In this document: positions 49,158 to 57,934 of the stretch, piece after piece
How the letters are laid out: each line of letters opens with the position of its first letter
Numbering within the stretch: the stretch's first letter is position 1
Assembly (NCBI GenBank): GCA_964654535.1
Contig: CAZZIZ010000001.1
Coordinates: 9,551-73,550, forward strand
Reading direction: 5' to 3'
DNA: 64,000 nucleotides
DNA from: CAZZIZ01 sp964654535
GTDB taxonomy: Bacteria > Bacteroidota > Bacteroidia > Chitinophagales > UBA2359
Program-made: the position numbers and the translations under genes
Notes under the pieces: generated by a model
What the model saw: only the letters and a program-made list of their open reading frames with translations
What the model was told of the DNA's origin: nothing
The model's database searches: none

Positions 49158-52139
49158 CTAATTAGGAATCTCGGTATTCTCCAACTGCTCCCCCAAAATC
49201 GCTTCGTAAATCACATTCTGAATTTCAGTACGAATATTTTCTTTAACCAACTTACGATTGTTCATAGAGGGATAAACGCGGTTGGACAGAAAAACATAAA
49301 TCAAGTTGTGCGCGGGATCAGCCCAGACGCACGTACCAGTAAAACCTGAATGACCGAAAGTCTTCGGTGAAACGCATTCGGCACAAGGGCTATTTTTTTC
49401 AGTGTTCAACTCAGGCTTATCAAAACCCAAGCCACGACGATTGTCTTCGACCTGCTTTTCTGTAAACATGCTCACGGTAGAGCGCTTAAAGTAATTTTGT
49501 GAGCCGTACTTGCCGCCGTTCAAATACAACTGCATGATTTTCGCCAAGTCATTGGCATTGCTAAACAAACCCGCGTGTCCGCCAATTCCACCCAGCATAG
49601 CCGCGCCCATATCATGCACGTGACCTTGCAAAACTTGCAGGCGGAAGTACTCGTCTTTTTCAGAAGGAATAATACGGTCTTCTGGGAAAAACTGTCGTGC
49701 CTTGTAGGTGGTATTGTTCATACCGAGTTGAGCGTAAAAATGTTTGTACAAAAACTCTTCCATCGGCATCTTAAGTTGCACTTCTGCCAATTCCTTAAAA
49801 AAGTAATAGCCTAAATCACTGTAATTGTACTTTGGATTTGGAGATACAACTTCTGAATCTAGAATGCGCTGCCAAATAGTATCTACGAAAGCGGTGCGCA
49901 TAAAAACATTTTCGGCGACCTCCACACCAAACTCCTTGCTTTGCTTATCGCTGTACATTTCATTTAGGACACCTTTCTCGGGCAAGGTTTCTTTGTAAAA
50001 AGGAATCCAACTCCGCAGCCCCGCTTGATGCACTAAAATATCTCGCACCTTCAGTGAGTCTTTATTGGTGCCTTCTACAAAATCTAAGTAACTACCGAGC
50101 GAACTATCTAAATGCAGTTTCTTGTTCTCGTACAAATGCATAAGTGCTGGAAGCGCGCCCGCAATTTTGGTAATAGAGGCAATGTCGTACAGGTCGTTAG
50201 ATTTCACCGGACGCTTTTCTTCATAAGTATGGTAACCAAAAGACTTATTGTAAATCACGACGTTGTCTTTAGCTATAAGAACCTGACAGCCCGGTGTTGC
50301 TTTTATATCCAGCGCTTTTTGCACCAGTGAATCAACGCCCTTTAAGTCTGCGCTGTTTATACCAACCTCCTCAGGAATACCGTAGCGCAAACGTGTTTGT
50401 CCTCTGGATTCTATTCCTTGTCCATATTGAAAGCTTGGAGAAGCGCTAATGGGCAACTTGCCCTTTGGAGATATGGCACCAAACAAAAGCTGTGCAGATA
50501 ACTCGTTGGTCAGTCGATTATCCTCATAAGCCATTAAGACCGTTTTCATTCCTTCAAAAAACTTAAGGCTGTAAGGGTTTCCAAAAACAACCAGCACCAC
50601 ATTGGTTTTTTCGCTGAGTGATTTTATAAGGTTTATCGTCGATTCCTCCAAGCCATAGTCTTTCGAGCCTTGGGAGTTCATTTTATGAATACCAATAACA
50701 ACCGTGTCAAAACTCTCGAGTTTATTGATCATTGCAATAGCATCGTCCGCACTAGCCTTATGCCCAATCTCAAAATTGTTGAAGCCGATATACTTTTCTA
50801 ATGTCGCGGTAAAAGGGTTGTCTACCCCCCTACCAATAGACAAGGAAGCAAAGGGTGCGTTGTCAAGTCTGTTCAGTGGCACCAATCGCTTATCATTGCG
50901 CGCTAGGGTTAGCGCATTAGAAATCAACTTACGCTTAAGCACTTCCGCCTGCGGACTATTTAAATCCTCCGCCAAATTTTGATCGCTAATTTTTTCGAAG
51001 TTGTTAAGACCCGCGCGATATTTTGCTTTCAATATTTTTCGGACGCGCTTATCCAGTTCCTTCCTGGTAATTTTTCCAGCAGCGATCGCATCACTAATTG
51101 CCTTAACGCCTGCAGCCACATCTTCTGGAAAAAGCAAAATGTCATTACCCGCTAAAAAGGCTTGCAAGTCAACTAGCCCTGGTTCAAAGTAGTCAGCGAC
51201 GCCCTTCATATTCAAAGCATCGGTAAAGACCAAACCATCATAGCCCATTTCATCTTTCAACAAATCGGTTACCACTTTTTTAGAAAGCGACACAGGCATA
51301 TAAGGTTTGTCCGAGTTTATGCTACCGTCAATAGAGTTAGGCTCCAAAGCTGGAATCGCTAAGTGCGCAATCATCATACTGCCAATTCCCTTTTTAGCTA
51401 GTTCCTGAAAAGGAAACAACTCTATATCATGCAATCGCTCGATGTCGTGTTCAATCAAGGGCAAGGTCAGGTGAGAATCTTTATCGGTATCTCCGTGTCC
51501 AGGAAAATGTTTTGCGCAGGCCATAACGCCCATGTTTTCCATGCCCTGCATATAGGCCGCACTCTTTTTAGCAACGTTGTATTTATTCTCGCCGAAAGAG
51601 CGATTGTTTATAACCGGATTATTGGGATTGTTGTTTACATCTACTACCGGCGCCAGGTTAACATGAATACCCATACGCAGACACTGGCGTGCAATCTCCT
51701 CACCCATCTCCTCAATAATTCGATTGTCTTGAATAGCGCCCAACATTATTTGACGCGGAAAAGAAACCGCGTTTGTCAAACGCATACCCAAACCCCACTC
51801 ACCATCAATAGCAATAAGCAAAGGAAGATCAGAAGCAGCTTGAAATTTATTGGTCAGCTTCAGTTGCGCGGAAGGCGTGCCTTGAAAAAAGATGAGCCCG
51901 CCAATTTTGTGCTCCTTTATAAGTGCTTCAATTTGGTCTACGTGGTACTGCGTTTTATTGCTATAAGCAGCGACCATAAATAGTTGACCTATTTTTTCTT
52001 CTTGACTCATACCCTTGAGGGTTGCGTCCACCCAGTCCCGCTGATCCTTCACAAAAGTTTCGGCATCTTGCGCCCTAAGAAATGTCCCAAATAGGCAGCA
52101 CTGTAGTAATAATGTAAAAAAGGCTAATCGGAGTATCAT
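49158..52139 (-). CDS. Glycoside hydrolase family 3 fused to a serine hydrolase
   Basis: A 993-residue exported protein. Residues 30-380 form a GH3 N-terminal domain of the NagZ/beta-N-acetylglucosaminidase type, with KHFPGHGDTDKDSHLTLP near 211 holding the His-Asp pair and VFTDALNMKGV near 300. The middle, about 400-560, is the GH3 C-terminal domain. Residues 600-980 are a class C beta-lactamase/penicillin-binding-like serine hydrolase with S-x-x-K in ASITKIAG, YSD in KYNYSDLGYYF and HSGFTG near the end. Such fusions occur in Bacteroidota and suggest cell-wall fragment recycling or remodelling. The signal peptide ends near LRAQD. Confidence 0.88.
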   Translation of the reverse strand: MILRLAFFTLLLQCCLFGTFLRAQDAETFVKDQRDWVDATLKGMSQEEKIGQLFMVAAYSNKTQYHVDQIEALIKEHKIGGLIFFQGTPSAQLKLTNKFQAASDLPLLIAIDGEWGLGMRLTNAVSFPRQIMLGAIQDNRIIEEMGEEIARQCLRMGIHVNLAPVVDVNNNPNNPVINNRSFGENKYNVAKKSAAYMQGMENMGVMACAKHFPGHGDTDKDSHLTLPLIEHDIERLHDIELFPFQELAKKGIGSMMIAHLAIPALEPNSIDGSINSDKPYMPVSLSKKVVTDLLKDEMGYDGLVFTDALNMKGVADYFEPGLVDLQAFLAGNDILLFPEDVAAGVKAISDAIAAGKITRKELDKRVRKILKAKYRAGLNNFEKISDQNLAEDLNSPQAEVLKRKLISNALTLARNDKRLVPLNRLDNAPFASLSIGRGVDNPFTATLEKYIGFNNFEIGHKASADDAIAMINKLESFDTVVIGIHKMNSQGSKDYGLEESTINLIKSLSEKTNVVLVVFGNPYSLKFFEGMKTVLMAYEDNRLTNELSAQLLFGAISPKGKLPISASPSFQYGQGIESRGQTRLRYGIPEEVGINSADLKGVDSLVQKALDIKATPGCQVLIAKDNVVIYNKSFGYHTYEEKRPVKSNDLYDIASITKIAGALPALMHLYENKKLHLDSSLGSYLDFVEGTNKDSLKVRDILVHQAGLRSWIPFYKETLPEKGVLNEMYSDKQSKEFGVEVAENVFMRTAFVDTIWQRILDSEVVSPNPKYNYSDLGYYFFKELAEVQLKMPMEEFLYKHFYAQLGMNNTTYKARQFFPEDRIIPSEKDEYFRLQVLQGHVHDMGAAMLGGIGGHAGLFSNANDLAKIMQLYLNGGKYGSQNYFKRSTVSMFTEKQVEDNRRGLGFDKPELNTEKNSPCAECVSPKTFGHSGFTGTCVWADPAHNLIYVFLSNRVYPSMNNRKLVKENIRTEIQNVIYEAILGEQLENTEIPN

Positions 52140-52279
52140 CAGATATTATTCATACGTTGTGTTAAGACTATAACGCGGTAAAATTGGTTTAGTTTACAGG
52201 ATATTATAAATTGTTACTAAAATAGAGCTTATCAGAGCGCCGATTGCCCGAGTTGTTCTATCTACTAACATTTGACCAT

Positions 52280-52606
52280 ATGTTTCTCAAATCATTCAAC
52301 AAAGCGCCCAAGCATAGTCGATTCGACTACCAGCCCAGATATTACAATCCTGAAGCCGAAAAGCGAAAAGAGCGTATAGAGGGTGGAGAGAAACGCATCC
52401 GTTTTCAGAAGGGTGAATTGTACCGAAGCGCCAAGAGCCCCATTGTCGGTGCCTTTACCGACCGGCGAGAGTTCGACTATAAAGAAAGAGCCCGCAGCAA
52501 GCAAAAACAAGTAGTGCGCACCTTCATAATCGTTATGGTTTTGCTCATACTTTTCGTCTTTGGAATGCCCTATTTGGAGCAAGTTATCGCCCCTTTTATT
52601 TCGTAA
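52280..52606 (+). CDS. Small conserved-looking membrane-anchored protein upstream of mutL
   Basis: A 108-residue basic protein with one C-terminal membrane segment (FIIVMVLLILFVFGMPYL, about 84-101) and a charged N-terminal part (FDYQPRYYNPEAEKRKERIE, then RRKF-like KERARSKQKQ). I recall similar short proteins near mutL in Flavobacteria, with no known function. The ATG at 52280 (MFLKSFNKAP) is preferred to one 12 codons upstream. Repeat copy 11 begins 12 bp after the stop. Confidence 0.65.
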   Translation: MFLKSFNKAPKHSRFDYQPRYYNPEAEKRKERIEGGEKRIRFQKGELYRSAKSPIVGAFTDRREFDYKERARSKQKQVVRTFIIVMVLLILFVFGMPYLEQVIAPFIS

Positions 52607-52618
52607 ATTTGGTATTGT

Positions 52619-52782
52619 GGGCGTGCCCCAAAACTATCTGCGCTAAAGCGCAAAGTTTAGGGTCGGGCTTTCGGCGGTCGCTCTGTACTGCTTCAGGCAA
52701 AGTGCTCATCTAGCTCCAAGGAGCTAAGACCACTTCTTACCTTCAGCAACAGGAGCTCCACAAACGCCTCTATCCCTCACGC
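52619..52782 (+). repeat. Structured intergenic repeat, copy 11
   Basis: Runs from GGGCGTGCCCC to CCCTCACGC. Hairpin 1 is AAACT and TGCGC against GCGCA and AGTTT inside CCC/GGG. The central hairpin keeps TAGCTC/GAGCTA with an AGTG/CACT base, and CTG/CAG joins TGTA/AACA beneath. It starts 12 bp after the small membrane-protein gene and ends 26 bp before mutL. Confidence 0.92.
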
Positions 52783-52808
52783 GAAGCTATTAACGACCAG
52801 ACCAATTA

Positions 52809-54641
52809 ATGTCCGACATAATAAAATTACTACCCGATTCTATCGCCAATCAAATTGCCGCGGGTGAAGTAATTCAACGTCCAGCCTCGGCAGTTAAAGA
52901 AATGGTCGAAAATGCTATTGATGCTGGCGCCACAACCATACAACTTATTGTCAAAGATGCCGGTAAGATCCTCATTCAAGTAATCGATAATGGAAAAGGC
53001 ATGAGCGAAACAGATGCACGCATGTGTTTCGAGCGTCACGCCACTTCCAAGATTACCGACATTAACGACTTGTTCTCTATTCGAACCAAAGGATTTCGTG
53101 GTGAGGCTATGCCTTCCATTGCTGCCGTGGCGCAAGTAGAGTTGAAGTCGCGTACCGCTGACCAAGAAATGGGCACCAAGATTATTATCGAGGGCTCCAA
53201 AGTAATCAGTCAAGAGGCTTGCCAAACCCCAGTCGGAACCAGCATAGCGGTTAAGAATCTATTTTACAATGTACCTGCGCGGAGAAACTTCCTCAAGTCC
53301 AATCCAGTGGAGATGAAACACATACTCAATGAGTTTTATCGGCTTTCTCTGGCACACTCCGATATCTTTTTTACCCTGCACAGCAACGGTCAGCAAGTAC
53401 ACCACTTGCCCAGCGCCAACTTGCGCAAGCGGATCAACGGAGTTATGGGCGCCAAATACGACGAGAGACTAATTCCACTTGAGGAAGAAACGCCTTATTT
53501 AAATGTTAGTGGTTTCATAGGGAAGCCAGAGTTTGCCAGACGCACAAGAGGGGAGCAATACTTCTTCGTTAACCAGAGATTTATAAAAAGTAATTACCTC
53601 AACCACGCGGTCATATCTGCTTACGAAGATTTATTGCAAAAAGATACCTACCCACTTTATGTTTTGTTTCTAGAAATAGATCCAGATAAAATTGACGTAA
53701 ACGTCCACCCGACCAAACAAGAAATAAAATTCGAAGACGAAAGAACCATTTACCAGATGCTGCGCGCAACAGTAAAGCGTTCTTTGGGTATTCACAGCAT
53801 TAGTCCCGCAATCGATTTCGATACCGACACAAGTGTTGGCTTTAACATCTTCGGCGCTATGGATAATGCGCGCAAAATCGAAACAACCATTGGTCAGGGC
53901 AATTCGGCTAGTTCACTCGCAGTAGGCTCACCGAAGTTTCAACAGGATAAGGCAAGTAGTCATTGGAAGGATGTCTACGAAATAAGCAACAACTTCGAAC
54001 GCAGCGAGGCTGAGCTTACCATTTCTAGTGGAATGAATGCGCAGAGCGAAGCATCTGTTAAAGATGCGGTCGACATTATTCCATTTCAATTACATCGTCA
54101 GTACATCATTTTCCAAATCAAATCTGGGTACATACTCATCGACCAACAAAGTGCACATCAGCGTATTTTGTTCGAACAGTTTTTAGAGGCCTTTAGCAAG
54201 CAAGCCAAGTCCAAGCAGCAATTGTTGTTTCCGCATACCATAGAACTAAACTCTGAAGATTCGGAAATACTGAAAGCCATCTTAGAAGATGTTTCCCTTC
54301 TAGGATATGAGATAGAAGACTTTGGCAACAATGCATTCATTATGCGCGCCGTTCCAGCCGATTTAGAAGAGGGCAATCACCAGCAAGCTGTAGACGACTT
54401 TATTGAGCAGTTTAAGATGCACAGTAAAGAATTTGAACTTGATCAACGCACTCAGTTGGCCAAGAGCTTGGCTCGTTCGGCTGGCGTTAAAAAGGGCAAG
54501 AAGCTAGGTCGCGAAGAGATGAAAAATATGATTGATAGTCTCTTTGCTTGTGACACTCCCTACCTGTCTCCCAACGGACACCCAACCTTCCTAACCTACA
54601 GCCTCCACGATTTAGAAAATCAATTTCGTAAAAAGAACTGA
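52809..54641 (+). CDS. mutL: DNA mismatch repair protein MutL
   Basis: A 610-residue protein. The N-terminal GHKL ATPase (about 1-330) has ENAIDAGAT, DNGKGMSETD, TKGFRGEAMPSIA and VGTSIAVKNLFYNVPARR. The C-terminal dimerisation domain starts near 425. There the metal-endonuclease motifs of MutH-less MutLs are degenerate. DQHA-x2-E is DQQSAHQ at residues 445-451, the ACHSA-type motif reads ARSAG, and the CPHGRP-type motif reads SPNGHP. This domain probably lacks nicking activity, as I believe is common in Bacteroidota. The gene is preceded by repeat copy 11. A small AAAACC/GGTTTT hairpin follows the stop. Confidence 0.94.
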   Translation: MSDIIKLLPDSIANQIAAGEVIQRPASAVKEMVENAIDAGATTIQLIVKDAGKILIQVIDNGKGMSETDARMCFERHATSKITDINDLFSIRTKGFRGEAMPSIAAVAQVELKSRTADQEMGTKIIIEGSKVISQEACQTPVGTSIAVKNLFYNVPARRNFLKSNPVEMKHILNEFYRLSLAHSDIFFTLHSNGQQVHHLPSANLRKRINGVMGAKYDERLIPLEEETPYLNVSGFIGKPEFARRTRGEQYFFVNQRFIKSNYLNHAVISAYEDLLQKDTYPLYVLFLEIDPDKIDVNVHPTKQEIKFEDERTIYQMLRATVKRSLGIHSISPAIDFDTDTSVGFNIFGAMDNARKIETTIGQGNSASSLAVGSPKFQQDKASSHWKDVYEISNNFERSEAELTISSGMNAQSEASVKDAVDIIPFQLHRQYIIFQIKSGYILIDQQSAHQRILFEQFLEAFSKQAKSKQQLLFPHTIELNSEDSEILKAILEDVSLLGYEIEDFGNNAFIMRAVPADLEEGNHQQAVDDFIEQFKMHSKEFELDQRTQLAKSLARSAGVKKGKKLGREEMKNMIDSLFACDTPYLSPNGHPTFLTYSLHDLENQFRKKN

Positions 54642-54672
54642 AAACCGTTTTTTAAGGTTTTATAGAAGAAGA

Positions 54673-55311
54673 ATGAGTAGAGATCCATTACAGATGTTCA
54701 AATCCTTGCCACCCGTGGTAAAAAACCTGATCATTATTAATGCCTTGTTTTTTGCAGCGACCAATCTGATCCCCCCTCCTTATGGTGGTAATGGATTGGT
54801 GAATATGCTCGCATTGTTTTCAGCAAACACTGGAAACTTTCAGTGGCATCAAATAGCCACACATATGTTCATGCACGGTGGTCTCTTTCACTTTGGTGCA
54901 AACATGTATGTATTGAGTATGTTCGGTCCTATGGCTGAAGCAAACTTTGGCTCACAAAAATTTCTTTTCTTTTACATCTCCTGTGGTCTTGGTTCGGCAG
55001 CACTTGCATTGGGTATGGCCTTTCTAGCCAATGCCCCATACATCATGCTTGGGGCCTCAGGTGCGGTAGCTGGCACAATCTTTCTCTTTGCCTATTATAA
55101 TCGTAATCGAATTTTAGGTATCCTTTTCTTACCAATGCAGTTTAAAGCTTGGAATTTTATTAGGGTTGCAATGGTTTTAGAGCTTATATTCGGGCTAAAC
55201 AATCACTTTCAATTTGTTCAATTCTCCACCGGGATTGCGCACTTTGGTCACTTAGGAGGAATGATCACCGCATTCTTATTAATAAAAATGTGGGAAGTTC
55301 AAGACAACTAA
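54673..55311 (+). CDS. Rhomboid family intramembrane serine protease (first)
   Basis: A 212-residue protein with about six membrane segments. The HGGLFHFGANMYVL segment (near 71) carries the conserved His and Asn, LGASGAVAGTIF (near 124) the serine, and FGHLGGMI (near 194) the histidine of the catalytic dyad. It is therefore likely active in cutting transmembrane proteins. The second rhomboid gene starts 3 bp after its stop, so they share an mRNA. Confidence 0.9.
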   Translation: MSRDPLQMFKSLPPVVKNLIIINALFFAATNLIPPPYGGNGLVNMLALFSANTGNFQWHQIATHMFMHGGLFHFGANMYVLSMFGPMAEANFGSQKFLFFYISCGLGSAALALGMAFLANAPYIMLGASGAVAGTIFLFAYYNRNRILGILFLPMQFKAWNFIRVAMVLELIFGLNNHFQFVQFSTGIAHFGHLGGMITAFLLIKMWEVQDN

Positions 55312-55314
55312 TAA

Positions 55315-56247
55315 ATGGACAGCTATAACAATTCTTTAATCGACGATTTGAAACTTGAGTTCCGCAGTGGCTCAATGATCAATCGAATTGTCATAGCTAA
55401 CCTGACGGTTTTCTTTCTGCTCTTGATTGGTAAAATCCTTACCCTCGGATTCGCTCAACAACCAGACATTTATAATGACTTTGTTCAACTATTAAGTGTC
55501 CCACACAACTTTAAAGAATTAGCCTTTAGGCCGTGGACGATTTTCACTTACATGTTTATTCACGAAGAGTTCTTCCATATTCTTTTCAATATGCTTTGGC
55601 TTTATTGGTTCGGAAAAATATTCGTGCAAGTTGCTGGTAACGATCGCGTGTTACCCGTCTACGTAATGGGTGGACTAGCGGGAGCTATTTTTTACATTTT
55701 AATACTGAATCTATTACCTGGCTTAAGTTTTGGAGGTAGTTATATGCTTGGAGCTTCGGCAGGCGTAACCGCAATAGTTATCGCCACTGCTACAATGCGT
55801 CCAAACCATACGCTTCACCTGATATTTCTTGGTGCGGTAAAACTGAAGTGGATTGCATTGGTGATGATTTTGTTAGACTTAGTTAGCGTTGCCAACCTAA
55901 CCAACACTGGTGGGCACTTAGCTCACTTAGGTGGAGCAGCGTTCGGTTTACTCTTTGCCCTGCAACTCAACAATGGTACAGACATAAGCGAAGGCTTTGC
56001 CAATTTCTTCAACTGGGTATCGGAGAAGTTCAATCCAAAACCTGTTCCCAAACCCCGTCCCACAGTGGCATTTAAAAACACGGTGCCACCAAGACCAAAA
56101 CGCAAACGAACTGTTGTACGCAAGAACGACGACATAAGACAAACGAAGATCGATGCCATCTTAGACAAGATTAAAGAAGTAGGCGGTTACGATAATCTTT
56201 CTCCGGAAGAAAAGGAATACCTCTTTAGAGCCAGCAAAGAAGACTAA
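55315..56247 (+). CDS. Rhomboid family intramembrane serine protease (second), with C-terminal extension
   Basis: A 310-residue protein. The six-segment rhomboid core has HEEFFHILFNMLWLYWFG (near 82), serine in LGASAGVTAIV (near 145) and histidine in GGHLAHLGGAAFG. After residue 220 comes a proline/lysine-rich cytoplasmic linker (NPKPVPKPRPTV). A short helical end follows (KIDAILDKIKEVGGYDNLS), a tail seen on many Bacteroidota rhomboids. It lies between the first rhomboid and the phosphatase-fold gene (4 bp). Confidence 0.9.
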   Translation: MDSYNNSLIDDLKLEFRSGSMINRIVIANLTVFFLLLIGKILTLGFAQQPDIYNDFVQLLSVPHNFKELAFRPWTIFTYMFIHEEFFHILFNMLWLYWFGKIFVQVAGNDRVLPVYVMGGLAGAIFYILILNLLPGLSFGGSYMLGASAGVTAIVIATATMRPNHTLHLIFLGAVKLKWIALVMILLDLVSVANLTNTGGHLAHLGGAAFGLLFALQLNNGTDISEGFANFFNWVSEKFNPKPVPKPRPTVAFKNTVPPRPKRKRTVVRKNDDIRQTKIDAILDKIKEVGGYDNLSPEEKEYLFRASKED

Positions 56248-56251
56248 GCGC

Positions 56252-57480
56252 ATGTCGAAATGGCATAAGTTCATGCTCTTCTGCAACCTGATTGTCATTG
56301 CCTGCACTTTCCTAGCCAGCTGGGCACCTTCCGTTCCTCCCTCAACTTTTAGCGGCTTGGCTTATTTTGGTTTGGCTTTTCCCTACCTCATTTTTCTCAA
56401 CCTATTTTTCTTCATCTACTGGATCAGTCAAAAGAAGTGGTTTCTCATTTTTCCAATACTAACTTTCTTCTTTACCAAAACTGCTTTTGAGCAAAGCATT
56501 GCTACCAATCTAGTTGCCAGCGACAATAAGCTAGAACGCGAGCTAAAAGTAATGTCCTACAACGTGCGCAACTTCGACTTGTACAACTGGACTTCCAACA
56601 CTGAGTCCCGGGATGAGATGTTGTCCATTATAAAAGAAGACAATCCAGATGTCATCTGCTTTCAGGAGTTTTTTACAATGAACAAAGAGGAGTTTGAAAA
56701 CATTGGGAAGATTAAATCTTTGGGTTATCCGTATGTACATTTGGAAACATCTTTGACTGTAGAAAACGATCAGAAGTTTGGTCTGGCTACATTTTCTAAG
56801 TTTCCCATAGTCGCCAAAGACAACATTCGTTTTAAAAACTCTAAGAACAATCTAGTGGTGCAGTCAGACATAGATGTTGACGGTGCTCCAATTCGGATAT
56901 ACAATGCGCACCTGCAGTCGATTCATCTGAGCAATAAAGACTACGCCTTCTTCGAACAAGAAACTGAAAAATCGGTTGGTTCCGCTCTTTCGGTTTTTAA
57001 AAAACTTCGACGCGGTTTTATGAGCAGGGCGAGTCAGGCAGAAATTTTAGCTACACANNNNNNNNNNNNNNNNNNNNNNNNNNNNNNNNNNNNNNNNNNN
57101 NNNNNNNNNNNNNNNNNNNNNNNNNNNNNNNNNNNNNNNNNNNNNNNNNNNNNNNNNAACTTCGACGCGGTTTTATGAGCAGGGCGAGTCAGGCAGAAAT
57201 TTTAGCTACACAGTTAAAGCATACGAACAAGCCAAAGATTCTTTGTGGTGACTTTAATGACGTACCGGTGTCGTACACCTACAGCACCTTAAGCGAGGGT
57301 ATGAAGGATGCTTATTTGGAAAGCGGTATTGGATTGGGTGGAACTTATTCGGGCTCATTGCCAATTATTCTGCGCATCGATTATTTGTTGGTTGATCCTG
57401 ACATTAGCGTTAAGGATTTTGATGTGATTCATGATGGTAGGTCGGATCACTTTCCTATTTCGGCGGTTTTGGAGTTTTAG
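56252..57480 (+). CDS. Membrane-anchored endonuclease/exonuclease/phosphatase family protein, split by an artefactual gap
   Basis: Three N-terminal membrane segments (about 1-90) precede an EEP domain: KVMSYNVRNFDLYNW, DVICFQEFF with the metal-binding glutamate, YNAHLQS, CGDFNDVP and SDHFPISAVLEF with the terminal His. The 100-N run at 57058-57157 is flanked by identical 55-bp sequences. Removing the N run and one copy deletes 155 bp and leaves 1,074 bp, a single open frame of 357 codons plus stop. So the gene is probably intact. Substrate (nucleic acid, phospholipid or other phosphodiester) is not clear. It is co-directional with the rhomboids, 4 bp apart. Confidence 0.85.
57003..57212. other. 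Assembly gap of 100 N with identical 55-bp flanks
   Basis: 57003-57057 and 57158-57212 are the same 55 bp and flank exactly 100 N. This is the signature of two contigs that end in a shared k-mer (k = 55) and were scaffolded without merging. The true distance is most likely minus 55, not plus 100. Confidence 0.92.
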
Positions 57481-57510
57481 CTTAAGTAAAAGCGCAAACC
57501 GTGGATGGCG

Positions 57511-57525
57511 CGAGCGTTTCGCTCG
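57511..57525. repeat. Short hairpin CGAGCG-TTT-CGCTCG
   Basis: A perfect 6-bp stem in the 193 bp after the phosphatase-fold gene. It could act as its terminator or be a small palindromic repeat unit. Confidence 0.4.
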
Positions 57526-57604
57526 TGACCGTACCAAGCCGTTGCAATTCCAGCCTCTTCGGATAAGACTATACTGTAGGCCAACAAACTCATTTTTATT
57601 AGCA

Positions 57605-57624
57605 CTCAAGTCTGAAGACTTGAG
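57605..57624. repeat. Short hairpin CTCAAGTC-TGAA-GACTTGAG with a degenerate second copy
   Basis: A perfect 8-bp stem with a TGAA loop. A related unit (CAAGTCTGAAGGCTTGAA) follows at 57638-57655. This looks like a small REP-type palindromic repeat beside structured repeat copy 12. Confidence 0.5.
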
Positions 57625-57673
57625 CAATCGATAGGTCCAAGTCTGAAGGCTTGAACCAAACTAGGAAGCTTAT

Positions 57674-57837
57674 GCGTGAGGGATAGAGGCCTTTGTGGAG
57701 CTCCTGTTGGAAAAAGCAAGAAAAGTTCTTAGCTCCCCAGAGCTAGATGAACTTTTTGCTTTTTACAGAACAGAGCGACGGCCGAAAGCCCGACCCTAAG
57801 CTTCGTGCTCAGCACGAGAAGCGAAAGGGGCACGCCC
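57674..57837 (-). repeat. Structured intergenic repeat, copy 12
   Basis: On the minus strand hairpin 1 tip is CGTGCT/AGCACG. The central hairpin is nearly perfect: AAAAAGCAA, AAGTTC and TAGCTC against GAGCTA, GAACTT and TTGCTTTTT, with an arm like that of copy 8. It lies 193 bp after the phosphatase-fold gene and about 97 bp before cysS, in the opposite orientation to both. The rest of 57481-57934 holds only the short hairpins listed and a promoter-like box. Confidence 0.92.
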
Positions 57838-57922
57838 AAAATCTTTTCTCGTAAAAAATATTAAAAGGTAATTATGCACCGCTATGAGCATAGTCTTCGG
57901 TTCATTAGACTTTGGTTATTGG

Positions 57923-57930
57923 TATTTTTG
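57923..57930 (+). promoter_or_regulatory. TATTTTTG box just upstream of cysS
   Basis: An exact TAnnTTTG match ending 4 bp before the preferred cysS ATG at 57935. If used, transcription would start at or within a few bases of the ATG, giving a leaderless mRNA. A -33 TTTG at the right spacing is not evident. Confidence 0.35.
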
Positions 57931-57934
57931 GGCT

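Noticed and set aside
57003..57212. Tandem duplication of 55 bp inside the EEP gene
   Set aside because: The two identical stretches flank exactly 100 N and collapse to an intact frame, so they are an unmerged contig overlap.
2201..57837. CRISPR array
   Set aside because: The repeats are 160-320 bp, widely scattered between genes and in both orientations. There are no short direct repeats with regular spacers and no cas genes.
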